A stretch of 6,442 bases of DNA, taken from positions 1 to 6,442 of the forward strand of contig SMXP01000015.1 of assembly GCA_004356335.1 (NCBI GenBank), in the 5' to 3' direction. Below are positions 1 through 6,167 of this stretch, piece by piece. The notes under the pieces are model-generated. The model was given only the letters and a program-made list of their open reading frames with translations. It was not told the origin of the DNA and ran no database searches. The position numbers and the translations under genes were made by a program. The stretch comes from Alphaproteobacteria bacterium. Its GTDB lineage: Bacteria > Pseudomonadota > Alphaproteobacteria > SMXP01. Each line of letters starts with the position of its first letter. Within the stretch, counting starts at the first letter, position 1.

Positions 1-1
1 C

Positions 2-2860
2 AAAAAACCCGACCATATTTATCTGATTGATGGTTCGACTTTCATTTTTCGTGCCTATCACGCTTTGCCGCCGCTTCCCCGCAACAGCGACGGGCTACCC
101 TTGGGTGCCGTGGCCGGCTTTTGTAATATGCTTTACAAACTCTTGAAAGAAACCAAGCAAGGTGACAAACCGACACATTTTGCGGTCATATTAGATCACT
201 CAGGCAAGTCGTTCCGAAACGAGATTTATCCCGATTACAAAGCGCACCGGCCGCCGACACCGGAAGATCTGGTGCCGCAATTCCCGCTCATTCGGGATGC
301 CGTGCGCGCCTTCAATGTGGCTTGTATTGAAAAGGAAAACTACGAGGCCGACGATTTAATTGCGACTTACGCCACTCTGGCAGCAAAAATCGGTACGCAA
401 GTGACCATCGTATCGAGCGATAAGGACCTCATGCAACTAGTTGGGGGACGGATCAATATGCTCGATACCATGAAGAACCGACATATCGGTCCGTCGGAGG
501 TCGAAGAAAAATTTGGCGTACCGCCGGATAAAGTGATTGAAGTTCAAGCGCTTGCCGGTGACTCGGTGGACAACGTGCCGGGTGTGCCGGGCATCGGCGT
601 GAAGACAGCCGCCGAACTGATCAACAAGTATGGCGATCTCGATACGTTGCTTGACCATGCAGAGGAGATCAAGCAGCCGAAACGCCGGCAAAATCTTATC
701 GAATATGCCGAGTTGGCGCGGTTGAGTTTGCAATTGGTGACACTTAAGAGCGATCTTGAGATCGAGGTGCCGCTTAACGAACTCATCATCAAAGAGCCGG
801 ATCCCGAAACCCTTTTCGGTTTTTTGGCCGATATGGAATTCAATACCCTGGCCCGACGCATTGCGGCGGCCATGGATATAGCGGATGTCGGCGCCCTTCT
901 CGCGCCCCGGGAAAGCCAACCGAAGGCCCGCACACATACGCCTAAGGCTCGAAAAACAAACGGAAAATCGGACACGCCCTCGATTCCCAGGGTCGATAGT
1001 CCGTTTGATGTCACCGCCTACGAAACAGTGACGACGTGGCCTGATCTTGATCGATGGATCGACGCCGCACGGGATGCCGGCGCGGTTGCGGTGGATACGG
1101 AAACCACATCGCTGGATGCCATGGGCGCGTCCCTTGTCGGGATTTCTCTATCCATCGTGCCCGGGCAGGCCTGCTATATCCCGTTAGGTCATGGCAAGGT
1201 AGCCGCCGGCGAGCTTGATCTCGACAATGATGAAAGCAATATCGAACAATTGCCGCTCGACAAAGTGATTAGGCGTTTAAGGCCGCTTCTCGAAGATCCA
1301 GCCGTTCTTAAGATTGGTCAAAATATCAAATACGATTTTGTGATCTTGGCCCGTCACGGCATTCGTCTTACGCCGATCGACGATACCATGCTGTTATCCT
1401 ATGTGCTTGAAGCGGGGCTGCATTATCATGGAATGGACGAATTATCTCAACTTCACCTCGGACACAAACCTATTCCGTATAAGGAAATTGCCGGCAGCGG
1501 AAAGAAGCAAATCACGTTCGACCAGGTGCCCATCGACAAGGCCACGGAATACGCCGCCGAGGATGCGGATGTAACCGGCCGGCTTCACCGCGTGTTGAAA
1601 CCGCAGCTTGCCGAAATGCATCGCGCCGGTGTCTATGAGACATTGGAAAGACCGCTGATTCCGGTGTTGGCGGATATGGAGATGGCGGGCATTAAAGTCG
1701 ATCGGACGGTACTGGCCCGCCTGTCCGCCACGTTTGCCGAACGAATGGAACAGCTTGAGAGCGAGGCCCATAGCCAAGCGGGAGAGCGTTTCAATCTGGG
1801 ATCGCCCAAGCAATTGGGCGAAATATTGTTCGACAAAATGAGCATTGAAGGCGCTAAGAGGACCAAAACGGGGGCCTATGCTACCGGCGCCGACATCCTC
1901 GAGACGCTGGCAGCGGCAGGGCACGACCTGCCGCGGACAGTTCTCGACTGGCGACAATTATCGAAATTGAAAAGCACCTATACGGATGCCCTAACGGAAT
2001 TCATCAATCCGGATACCGGTCGAATCCATACGTCATTCTCGCTTGCCGCCACATCGACGGGACGGCTTTCGTCAAGCGACCCCAATCTTCAGAACATTCC
2101 CATACGGACGGATGAAGGCAGACAAATTCGCACCGCTTTCATCGCCGAGGAAGGACATGAACTGATTTCGGCGGACTATAGTCAGATAGAGTTGAGAATT
2201 CTTGCGCATATGGCTGATATCGGCGCGCTTAAACAAGCATTTGCCGATGGCCTGGACATTCATGCCATGACCGCCAGCGAAATCTTCGGTGTGCCTATTG
2301 AGGGGATGGATGCGATGACGCGGCGCCGCGCTAAAGCGATCAACTTCGGGATTATTTACGGAATTTCCGCCTTTGGCCTTGCCAACCAATTATCGATCCC
2401 GCGCTCGGTGGCACAAAGCTATATCGATTCTTATTTCGAGCGCTTTCCGGGTATTCGGAATTATATGGAAGATACCAAAGCGTTTTGCCGCGAGCACGGT
2501 TATGTCAATACCTTGTTCGGACGGCGCATTCATCTTCCCGAGATCAAATCCAAAAATTCCGCCCAGCGGTCTTTTGTAGAGCGCGCCGCCATTAACGCGC
2601 CCATACAAGGCACCGCGGCTGATGTTATCCGGCGCGCCATGGTGCGTATTCCCAAAGCGCTGCAGGGCGCCGGCCTCAAGGCGAAAATGCTGTTGCAAGT
2701 GCATGACGAGCTGATATTTGAAGCCCCGACAAAGGAGGTTGCCAAATGCGCCGTTGTGGTCAAAGAGATTATGGAAAAAGCCAGCTTACCGGCGCTTGAT
2801 CTGACGGTGCCGCTGACGGTCGACACCGGAAGCGCAAAGAACTGGGCCGCGGCACACTAG
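2..2860 (+). CDS. polA: DNA polymerase I, missing only its first few codons
   Basis: Repair and Okazaki-fragment-processing polymerase with 5'-3' exonuclease, 3'-5' proofreading and polymerase activities, acting in the cytoplasm. The frame is open from base 2, and the first visible residues (KKPDHIYLIDGS) match the usual PolA N-terminus, so the true start lies just outside the window; the TTG at 65 is internal. There are 952 visible residues. The 5' nuclease spans about 5-285 (acidic YEADDLIA, then the helix-hairpin-helix GVPGIGVKTA). A charged, Lys/Pro-rich linker follows at about 301-336. The proofreading domain is intact: DTE (D365, E367), NIKYD (N441, D445) and YAAED (Y517, D521). Polymerase motif A is DYSQIELR (D725), motif B is RRRAKAINFGIIYG (K778, F782, Y786) and motif C is VHDE (H901, D902, E903). 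Length and domain order are normal, so the enzyme is probably fully active. The TAG stop is part of a CTAG that also begins repeat E1. Downstream is a convergent reductase gene. Confidence 0.97.
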   Translation, partial: KKPDHIYLIDGSTFIFRAYHALPPLPRNSDGLPLGAVAGFCNMLYKLLKETKQGDKPTHFAVILDHSGKSFRNEIYPDYKAHRPPTPEDLVPQFPLIRDAVRAFNVACIEKENYEADDLIATYATLAAKIGTQVTIVSSDKDLMQLVGGRINMLDTMKNRHIGPSEVEEKFGVPPDKVIEVQALAGDSVDNVPGVPGIGVKTAAELINKYGDLDTLLDHAEEIKQPKRRQNLIEYAELARLSLQLVTLKSDLEIEVPLNELIIKEPDPETLFGFLADMEFNTLARRIAAAMDIADVGALLAPRESQPKARTHTPKARKTNGKSDTPSIPRVDSPFDVTAYETVTTWPDLDRWIDAARDAGAVAVDTETTSLDAMGASLVGISLSIVPGQACYIPLGHGKVAAGELDLDNDESNIEQLPLDKVIRRLRPLLEDPAVLKIGQNIKYDFVILARHGIRLTPIDDTMLLSYVLEAGLHYHGMDELSQLHLGHKPIPYKEIAGSGKKQITFDQVPIDKATEYAAEDADVTGRLHRVLKPQLAEMHRAGVYETLERPLIPVLADMEMAGIKVDRTVLARLSATFAERMEQLESEAHSQAGERFNLGSPKQLGEILFDKMSIEGAKRTKTGAYATGADILETLAAAGHDLPRTVLDWRQLSKLKSTYTDALTEFINPDTGRIHTSFSLAATSTGRLSSSDPNLQNIPIRTDEGRQIRTAFIAEEGHELISADYSQIELRILAHMADIGALKQAFADGLDIHAMTASEIFGVPIEGMDAMTRRRAKAINFGIIYGISAFGLANQLSIPRSVAQSYIDSYFERFPGIRNYMEDTKAFCREHGYVNTLFGRRIHLPEIKSKNSAQRSFVERAAINAPIQGTAADVIRRAMVRIPKALQGAGLKAKMLLQVHDELIFEAPTKEVAKCAVVVKEIMEKASLPALDLTVPLTVDTGSAKNWAAAH

Positions 2861-2963
2861 GGTCTTTCCGGTTTTGATGGAATCAAAACCGGACCCTAAG
2901 GTGTTGTTTTGTCGTGTTTCCGGACGGAAAACCGGTATCCACTTTTCCTGGAAACACTCTAAG
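2857..2963 (+). repeat. E1: two-hairpin CTAG-bounded intergenic repeat
   Basis: A 107-nt palindromic element fills most of the gap between polA and the convergent reductase gene. It begins with CTAG (2857-2860, including the polA stop codon) and ends with CTAAG. Hairpin 1 has 12-nt perfect arms, TCCGGTTTTGAT at 2867-2878 and its complement at 2882-2893, around a 3-nt loop, and closes at CTAAG 2896-2900. A T-rich spacer GTGTTGTTTTGTC follows (2901-2913). Hairpin 2 has arms GTGTTTCC (2914-2921) and GGAAACAC (2950-2957). The plan, the spacer and the AAAACCG...CACTTTT core of hairpin 2 resemble E4 and E5. From memory, similar palindromic repeats occur between genes in Alphaproteobacteria; this needs a search. 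Confidence 0.85.
2858..2913 (+). terminator. Putative polA transcription terminator within E1
   Basis: The base-paired stem CCGGTTTTGAT/ATCAAAACCGG (2868-2878 with 2882-2892) can be extended by TAGGGT (2858-2863) pairing with ACCCTA (2893-2898) across a one-sided bulge of about 4 nt. It is followed by GTGTTGTTTTGT, which is T-rich but not a pure U-run. The site lies directly after the polA stop codon and before a convergent gene, where a terminator is expected. The function is inferred. Confidence 0.45.
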
Positions 2964-2991
2964 GATCCAGAAAGCGCCACGACCCGAGCCG

Positions 2992-4011
2992 TCAATCGTC
3001 CAAATCCCAAATATTGCTCTGGTGATCGGGTATTCCGGGAAGTTCCGACAGCGCCCGCGGGGTATAACAGCGTTCAAGCGCCGTCACCTCCTCCGGCGTC
3101 AGGACCATATCGATGGCGCTCACCGCTTCGTCTATATGGTGAAGCTTTGTCGCGCCGATTAACGGGGCGGTCACACCCGGCGCTTGGAGCAGCCAGGCAA
3201 TGGCAAGTTGGGCCGGCGATTTTTGTTTCCGTTTGGCCAGACTTGCTAGATCCGCCAGGATCGGGTCCTGGCCGACGCCGTAAAGTGTATCCGCCACATC
3301 ATCGACGACGGCGCGTGGTGACTCATGCTGTGGGCGTGGCATGCCGGCCCGGGCAAGACGGCCGCGCGCAAGCGGGCTCCACGGCAACACAGCGATCCCC
3401 TGGTCCATGCAAAGGGGAATAAGGTCCCGCTCATCTTCCCGATGTAACAGATTGTAATGCACTTGCATGGACGAAAAACCCGTCCAGTGACTTAGCTTTG
3501 CGGTAAAATGGGCCTTGCCAAGCTGCCAGGCACGCAAATTAGTCGCGCCCAGATATCGAACTTTGCCGGCTTCGACAATATGGTGCAACGCTTCCATGGT
3601 TTCTTCGATGGCCGTATCCGGATCCCATAAATGGATTTGAAGAATGTCGACATAATCGGTTTGCAAGCGCGTGAGGGCATGGTCAATGGCTGACAATATG
3701 TTGTTACGCGACAAACCCATGAGACTTGGATCTTTGCCGCCGGGATATCCAATCTTGGTGGAGATAACCACGTCGTCGCGTCGAAACGACTCTTTGATGA
3801 ATTGGCCGACCAGCTTTTCACCGCGCCCGTGAGAATAGACATTGGCCGTGTCAAAGAAATTGATGCCAAGATCAAGCGCCCGATCGAGCAAGACGCGACT
3901 TTCTTTGGGATTGAGAATCCAAGGACGCCATGCATCGGATCCGAAGCTCATACAGCCTAGGCCGATGCGGGAGACCTTGAGATCGGTTGTGCCGAGTTGG
4001 ACGTAATCCAT
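2992..4011 (-). CDS. Aldo/keto reductase, substrate unknown
   Basis: A 339-residue, probably cytoplasmic NAD(P)H-dependent oxidoreductase of the aldo/keto reductase superfamily, expected to fold as a TIM barrel and reduce a carbonyl substrate. The N-terminus MDYVQLGTTDLKVSRIGLGC is typical of the YajO-like and Tas-like bacterial members. The catalytic tetrad is complete: D54 and Y59 in FFDTANVYSHG, K86 in ISTKIGYPGG and H127 in ILQIHLWDPD. The C-terminal APLIGATKLHHIDEAVSAI (about 282-300) fits the motif that binds the cofactor's 2'-phosphate, so NADPH is likely. Length is normal for the family. The ATG at 4011-4009 begins the family-typical N-terminus; no strong Shine-Dalgarno sequence precedes it (AACGGCCT). 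It is convergent with polA and divergent from the LysR gene, which may control it. Repeat E2 begins 10 nt upstream of the start codon. The substrate cannot be told from the sequence. Confidence 0.93.
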   Translation of the reverse strand: MDYVQLGTTDLKVSRIGLGCMSFGSDAWRPWILNPKESRVLLDRALDLGINFFDTANVYSHGRGEKLVGQFIKESFRRDDVVISTKIGYPGGKDPSLMGLSRNNILSAIDHALTRLQTDYVDILQIHLWDPDTAIEETMEALHHIVEAGKVRYLGATNLRAWQLGKAHFTAKLSHWTGFSSMQVHYNLLHREDERDLIPLCMDQGIAVLPWSPLARGRLARAGMPRPQHESPRAVVDDVADTLYGVGQDPILADLASLAKRKQKSPAQLAIAWLLQAPGVTAPLIGATKLHHIDEAVSAIDMVLTPEEVTALERCYTPRALSELPGIPDHQSNIWDLDD

Positions 4012-4020
4012 AGGCCGTTC

Positions 4021-4063
4021 TTAGAGTACGTTAGGGATGCCATCTTTTGTCAACGCACTCTAG
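4021..4063. repeat. E2: short single-hairpin repeat in the divergent promoter region
   Basis: A 43-nt inverted repeat bounded by TTAG and CTAG. Arms TAGAGTACGTT (4022-4032) and AACGCACTCTA (4052-4062) pair with one mismatch around 19 nt. Read on the minus strand its end is CTAGAGTGCGTTGACAAAA, which matches the first 19 nt of E5 (CTAGAGCGCATTGACAAAA) at 17 positions, so it is probably a short member of the same family. It lies between the divergent reductase and LysR genes. Confidence 0.7.
4025..4053 (-). promoter_or_regulatory. Possible promoter for the reductase gene inside E2
   Basis: On the minus strand E2 carries a consensus -35 hexamer TTGACA (4053-4048). With 17-nt spacing the -10 would be CGTACT (4030-4025), a poor match to TATAAT at 3 of 6 positions. 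Transcription from here would give only a very short leader before the ATG at 4011. The -35 may simply be part of the repeat sequence, since E5 carries it too. Confidence 0.22.
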
Positions 4064-4074
4064 CCCCGTGCCTC

Positions 4075-4109
4075 TTGGTTGGTAACAACATTTGGTTTAG
4101 ATTAACAAC
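4075..4109 (+). promoter_or_regulatory. Possible lysR promoter and LysR operator
   Basis: TTGGTT (4075-4080) and TAGATT (4098-4103) are separated by 17 nt and could be a weak -35/-10 pair for the LysR gene. The same stretch holds the inverted motif GTTG-GTAA-CAAC (4078-4089) and a direct repeat TAACAAC at 4083-4089 and 4103-4109, 20 bp or about two helical turns apart. Such symmetry next to a divergently transcribed LysR gene is a reasonable place for autoregulatory binding. This is inference from position and pattern only. Confidence 0.3.
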
Positions 4110-4120
4110 TTATCTTTGAT

Positions 4121-4127
4121 GAAGGAG
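4121..4127 (+). promoter_or_regulatory. Ribosome binding site that decides the lysR start
   Basis: GAAGGAG lies 6 nt before the ATG at 4134. The upstream in-frame TTG (4116) and ATG (4119) overlap or precede this site and have no comparable one of their own, so 4134 is the preferred start. Confidence 0.7.
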
Positions 4128-4133
4128 CGGGCC

Positions 4134-5039
4134 ATGGAATTGCGACAGATTCAACATTTTTTGGCGGTCGTCGATCTCGGCAATTTTCATCGTGCCGCCG
4201 AAAAAGTGAATCTAACGCAGCAAGCCGTGTCTAAAAGTGTGCGCCAATTGGAAAACCGTCTTGGCGTAAGACTTTTAAACAGAGACCGTCAATCCTTATC
4301 ACCGACGCCGTTCGGCGAATTGCTGCTGCCTCATGCCCGAGCCGTTGACGCCGAAATTCGTCAATTCATGCGCAGTCTGAACGCCCAACTGGGCGTCGAT
4401 CAAGACGTCGTGCGGATCGGGGCAACGCCGACCCCGATTCAGGAATTATTACCCAAAGCGATTAAACGCACACTCGGCCGACGTCCTAAGCAGCGCTTTC
4501 ACATTGAGCGTGGCTATTTCGATCGCCTAGCGAGCCGTCTTTTGAGCGGCGATGTGGATATCGTTGTGTCGACGGAACCGGAATCGAAACCGGATCCACT
4601 GATTGAAATGGAGGAACTGCTCCAGGATTCCAATGTGGTCATCGTGCGCCAAGGGCATCCGCTGAGCGCACAGGCATCGGTCAAACTGCTTGATTTGCTC
4701 GATTATTCTTGGATCACCATTATTAACCTTGAAAAAGCGGAAATGGGGCTGAAGCGCCTATTCGCGGATCCCAAGTTAAAATCCCCCATGCCGGCGATTG
4801 TCTCCGGCTCCATTGTTTTTGCCGTCAACTGGCTGCTGGAAACAGAGTTCATTTCGATTTTGCCGCGCCGGTTGGTGTCGCGTGAAATCGACGATGGGCG
4901 GCTGGTTGAATTGCCGGTCGCGGCGCCCCATCCGAAATGGCCCATCGTTCTGGCCTATCGGCGTAATTCGACCCGTTCAGCGGCGACTCTCGCCCTAATC
5001 GATGAGTTGAGAGCGGTTGCCATCGATTTGGTCAAATGA
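4134..5039 (+). CDS. LysR-family transcriptional regulator
   Basis: A 301-residue DNA-binding regulator of the LysR type, usually a tetramer that binds near a divergent promoter and responds to a small-molecule ligand. The N-terminal winged helix-turn-helix is clear: MELRQIQHFLAVVDLGNF, then RAAEKVNLTQQAVSKSVRQL (about 20-39) and LGVRLLNRDRQSLSPTPFG (about 43-61). A linker helix follows to about 85, and the rest (about 90-295) fits the periplasmic-binding-protein-like effector domain, including IVRQGHPLS and a late LAYRRNSTRS. Length is normal. The start at 4134 gives the standard family N-terminus and has a good ribosome binding site. Divergent transcription from the aldo/keto reductase, with about 120 bp between start codons, suggests it regulates that gene and itself. 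The ligand cannot be inferred. Confidence 0.93.
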   Translation: MELRQIQHFLAVVDLGNFHRAAEKVNLTQQAVSKSVRQLENRLGVRLLNRDRQSLSPTPFGELLLPHARAVDAEIRQFMRSLNAQLGVDQDVVRIGATPTPIQELLPKAIKRTLGRRPKQRFHIERGYFDRLASRLLSGDVDIVVSTEPESKPDPLIEMEELLQDSNVVIVRQGHPLSAQASVKLLDLLDYSWITIINLEKAEMGLKRLFADPKLKSPMPAIVSGSIVFAVNWLLETEFISILPRRLVSREIDDGRLVELPVAAPHPKWPIVLAYRRNSTRSAATLALIDELRAVAIDLVK

Positions 5040-5058
5040 CCCATGATAAGGACCCAAA

Positions 5059-5075
5059 GAGGCAAGATTTGCCTT
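5059..5075 (+). terminator. Small hairpin just after lysR
   Basis: AGGCAA (5060-5065) and TTGCCT (5069-5074) form a perfect 6-bp stem with a 3-nt loop, 20 nt after the lysR stop codon. A G-T pair can extend it. No run of T follows (TAATGTCG), so it is at best a weak terminator or mRNA 3' end; the hairpin in E4 is a better candidate. Confidence 0.2.
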
Positions 5076-5109
5076 AATGTCGTCCAATTGGCCGGCAAGA
5101 CTGATGTGA

Positions 5110-5151
5110 TAGAGCGTTTTCATAAGTCAACTGATCCTGGAAATGCTCTAG
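5110..5151. repeat. E3: short single-hairpin repeat abutting E4
   Basis: A 42-nt inverted repeat with arms TAGAGCGTTT (5110-5119) and AAATGCTCTA (5141-5150), pairing with one G-T position, ending in CTAG (5148-5151). On the minus strand it begins CTAGAGCATTTCCAGGA, close to the minus-strand end of E1 hairpin 2 (TTAGAGTGTTTCCAGGA). Its last CTAG is also the first CTAG of E4, so the two elements are fused at the boundary. Confidence 0.65.
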
Positions 5152-5207
5152 ACCCCCGTTCACAATTCATTGAATCAGGGAACGGGGGTCTAGGTTTGTT
5201 ATTGGTC
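5148..5207 (+). terminator. Putative lysR terminator: E4 hairpin 1 and T-rich spacer
   Basis: A GC-rich perfect 14-bp stem is followed at once by GTTTGTTATTGG in the direction of lysR transcription. This resembles an intrinsic terminator, though the T-run is interrupted. It would separate lysR from chvI transcription. E1 has the same arrangement after polA. The function is inferred. Confidence 0.4.
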
Positions 5208-5256
5208 GCGCATTCGAACCCAAAAACCGCGTACACTTTTTGTGAATGCGCTCTAG
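5148..5256 (+). repeat. E4: 109-bp two-hairpin CTAG repeat, copy upstream of chvI
   Basis: The element is identical at 105 of 109 positions to the reverse complement of E5, with no gaps. Hairpin 1 has 14-nt perfect arms CTAGACCCCCGTTC (5148-5161) and GAACGGGGGTCTAG (5180-5193), with an inner palindrome ATTCATTGAAT (5165-5175). The spacer GTTTGTTATTGGTC (5194-5207) is followed by hairpin 2 with arms GCGCATTC (5208-5215) and GAATGCGC (5244-5251), closed by CTAG (5253-5256). It lies in the lysR-chvI gap and ends 60 nt before the chvI start. The flanks of E4 and E5 share no sequence beyond the CTAG ends, so the 109 bp is the repeat unit. Confidence 0.92.
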
Positions 5257-5307
5257 TATGTAGATCCGTAATCGAGCGCGCCGCGCCGACGGTCAGACAG
5301 GGGCTTT

Positions 5308-5313
5308 AGGAAA
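5308..5313 (+). promoter_or_regulatory. Ribosome binding site of chvI
   Basis: AGGAAA, with core AGGA at 5308-5311, lies 5 nt before the ATG at 5317 and supports that start. The 60 nt between E4 and the ATG show no convincing -35/-10 pair to my eye. Confidence 0.6.
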
Positions 5314-5316
5314 TCA

Positions 5317-6015
5317 ATGGCTACCATCGCACTTGTGGATGATGACCAAAATATCCTCACTTCCGTGAGCATTCTTTTGGAAAATGAAGGCTACAATTTG
5401 AGGACTTATGAAGACGGCGCTACGGCGCTGGCCGCTCTGACGGAGGATCTACCCGATTTGGCGATCCTCGACATCAAAATGCCGCGAATGGACGGTATGG
5501 AATTGTTGCGCCGCTTGCGCCAGAAGAACGACCTTCCCGTGATCTTTTTAACCTCTAAGGACGAGGAAATAGATGAAGTTTTAGGCCTGCATATCGGCGC
5601 CGACGATTTCATTCGCAAGCCTTTTTCCCAACGCTTGTTGCTGGAGCGCGTTAAGGCTGTGTTGCGCCGTGCTGAACGGAAAAAAAGCGATGAAGAGGGC
5701 GAAGAAGAAAAACAGGTCATAACCCGCGGCAAGCTTGGTCTGGACCCGTTGCGCCATGAATGCACGTGGCAGGGCAAACCCGTCGCATTGACGGTTACCG
5801 AATTTCTCATTCTGCAAGCGCTGGCCCAGCGTCCCGGTTACGTCAAGAGTCGCGATCAACTTATGGACGCGGCCTATGACGACCAAATTTACGTAGATGA
5901 CCGCACGATCGACAGCCACATTAAACGCCTGCGTAAAAAGTTCAAATTAGTTGACGATGATTATGACGCAATCGAAACGTTGTATGGTGTCGGGTATCGT
6001 TACAAGGACGCCTAA
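5317..6015 (+). CDS. chvI: Response regulator ChvI, OmpR/PhoB type
   Basis: A 232-residue cytoplasmic two-component response regulator. In Alphaproteobacteria ChvI, phosphorylated by ChvG, governs envelope-stress, acid and host-associated responses. The receiver domain (about 1-118) has the acidic cluster DDD at 8-10, the phosphoacceptor D52 in AILDIKMPRMDGMELLRRLR, T79 in FLTSKDEE and K101 in IRKPFSQR. An acidic linker, KKSDEEGEEEKQ (about 122-133), joins it to the OmpR-type winged helix (about 135-230), with LTVTEFLILQALAQRPG, the recognition region DDRTIDSHIKRLRKKF and the terminal IETLYGVGYRY. These stretches match ChvI as I remember it, more closely than PhoB or OmpR. The start has AGGA 5 nt upstream. 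The sensor kinase gene follows after 152 nt, most of it repeat E5. E4 lies upstream, so the gene sits between inverted copies of one repeat. Confidence 0.93.
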   Translation: MATIALVDDDQNILTSVSILLENEGYNLRTYEDGATALAALTEDLPDLAILDIKMPRMDGMELLRRLRQKNDLPVIFLTSKDEEIDEVLGLHIGADDFIRKPFSQRLLLERVKAVLRRAERKKSDEEGEEEKQVITRGKLGLDPLRHECTWQGKPVALTVTEFLILQALAQRPGYVKSRDQLMDAAYDDQIYVDDRTIDSHIKRLRKKFKLVDDDYDAIETLYGVGYRYKDA

Positions 6016-6036
6016 CGGCTCAGGGTGCCAGGTTGT

Positions 6037-6145
6037 CTAGAGCGCATTGACAAAAAGTGTACGCGGTTTTTGGGTTCGAATGCGCGACCAATAACAAATC
6101 TAGACCCCCGTTGCCTGATTCAATGAATTGTGAATGGGGGTCTAG
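6037..6145 (-). repeat. E5: 109-bp two-hairpin CTAG repeat, inverted copy between chvI and the kinase gene
   Basis: Inverted copy of E4, differing at 4 of 109 positions. Read on the plus strand it opens with CTAGAGCGCATTGACAAAA, has hairpin 2 first (7-bp arms GCGCATT at 6041-6047 and AATGCGC at 6079-6085), then hairpin 1 with arms CTAGACCCCC (6100-6109) and GGGGGTCTAG (6136-6145). The substitutions shorten both stems compared with E4. It starts 22 nt after the chvI stop codon and ends 10 nt before the ribosome binding site of the next gene, so it is likely transcribed within the operon. Confidence 0.92.
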
Positions 6146-6155
6146 CATTGATCGC

Positions 6156-6162
6156 AAGGGAG
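6156..6162 (+). promoter_or_regulatory. Ribosome binding site deciding a TTG start
   Basis: AAGGGAG lies 5 nt before TTG 6168. It supports the non-ATG start over the in-frame ATG at 6123, which lies inside E5 hairpin 1 and has no Shine-Dalgarno sequence before it. Confidence 0.6.
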
Positions 6163-6167
6163 CTGCC

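Noticed and set aside
437..1014. Two overlapping minus-strand open frames within polA
   Set aside because: Antisense to the conserved 5' nuclease domain and linker of PolA, with no recognisable motif or start signal.
2874..3422. Long plus-strand open frame of 182 codons over E1 and the reductase 3' end
   Set aside because: It is antisense to a reductase gene with full catalytic motifs. The peptide is rich in Arg, Pro and Gly and looks like shadow coding.
4116..4133. Upstream TTG/ATG starts for the LysR gene (5-6 extra residues)
   Set aside because: They overlap or precede the GAAGGAG ribosome binding site that serves the ATG at 4134, and the LysR family normally begins at MELRQ.
5148..5256. 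E4 and its relatives considered as a CRISPR repeat, riboswitch or tRNA-like RNA
   Set aside because: The copies are dispersed and inverted, not arrayed with spacers. They show only simple hairpins, and the same element occurs next to unrelated genes.
5240..5268. Possible chvI promoter at the E4 end (TTGTGA and TAGATC)
   Set aside because: Both hexamers match consensus poorly and the spacing is off, so I cannot support a promoter call.
5043..5309. Open frame of 88 codons between lysR and chvI (+)
   Set aside because: Most of it is E3 and E4 repeat sequence, it has no good ribosome binding site, and the similar peptide on the other strand near 6100 is explained by the inverted repeat copy.
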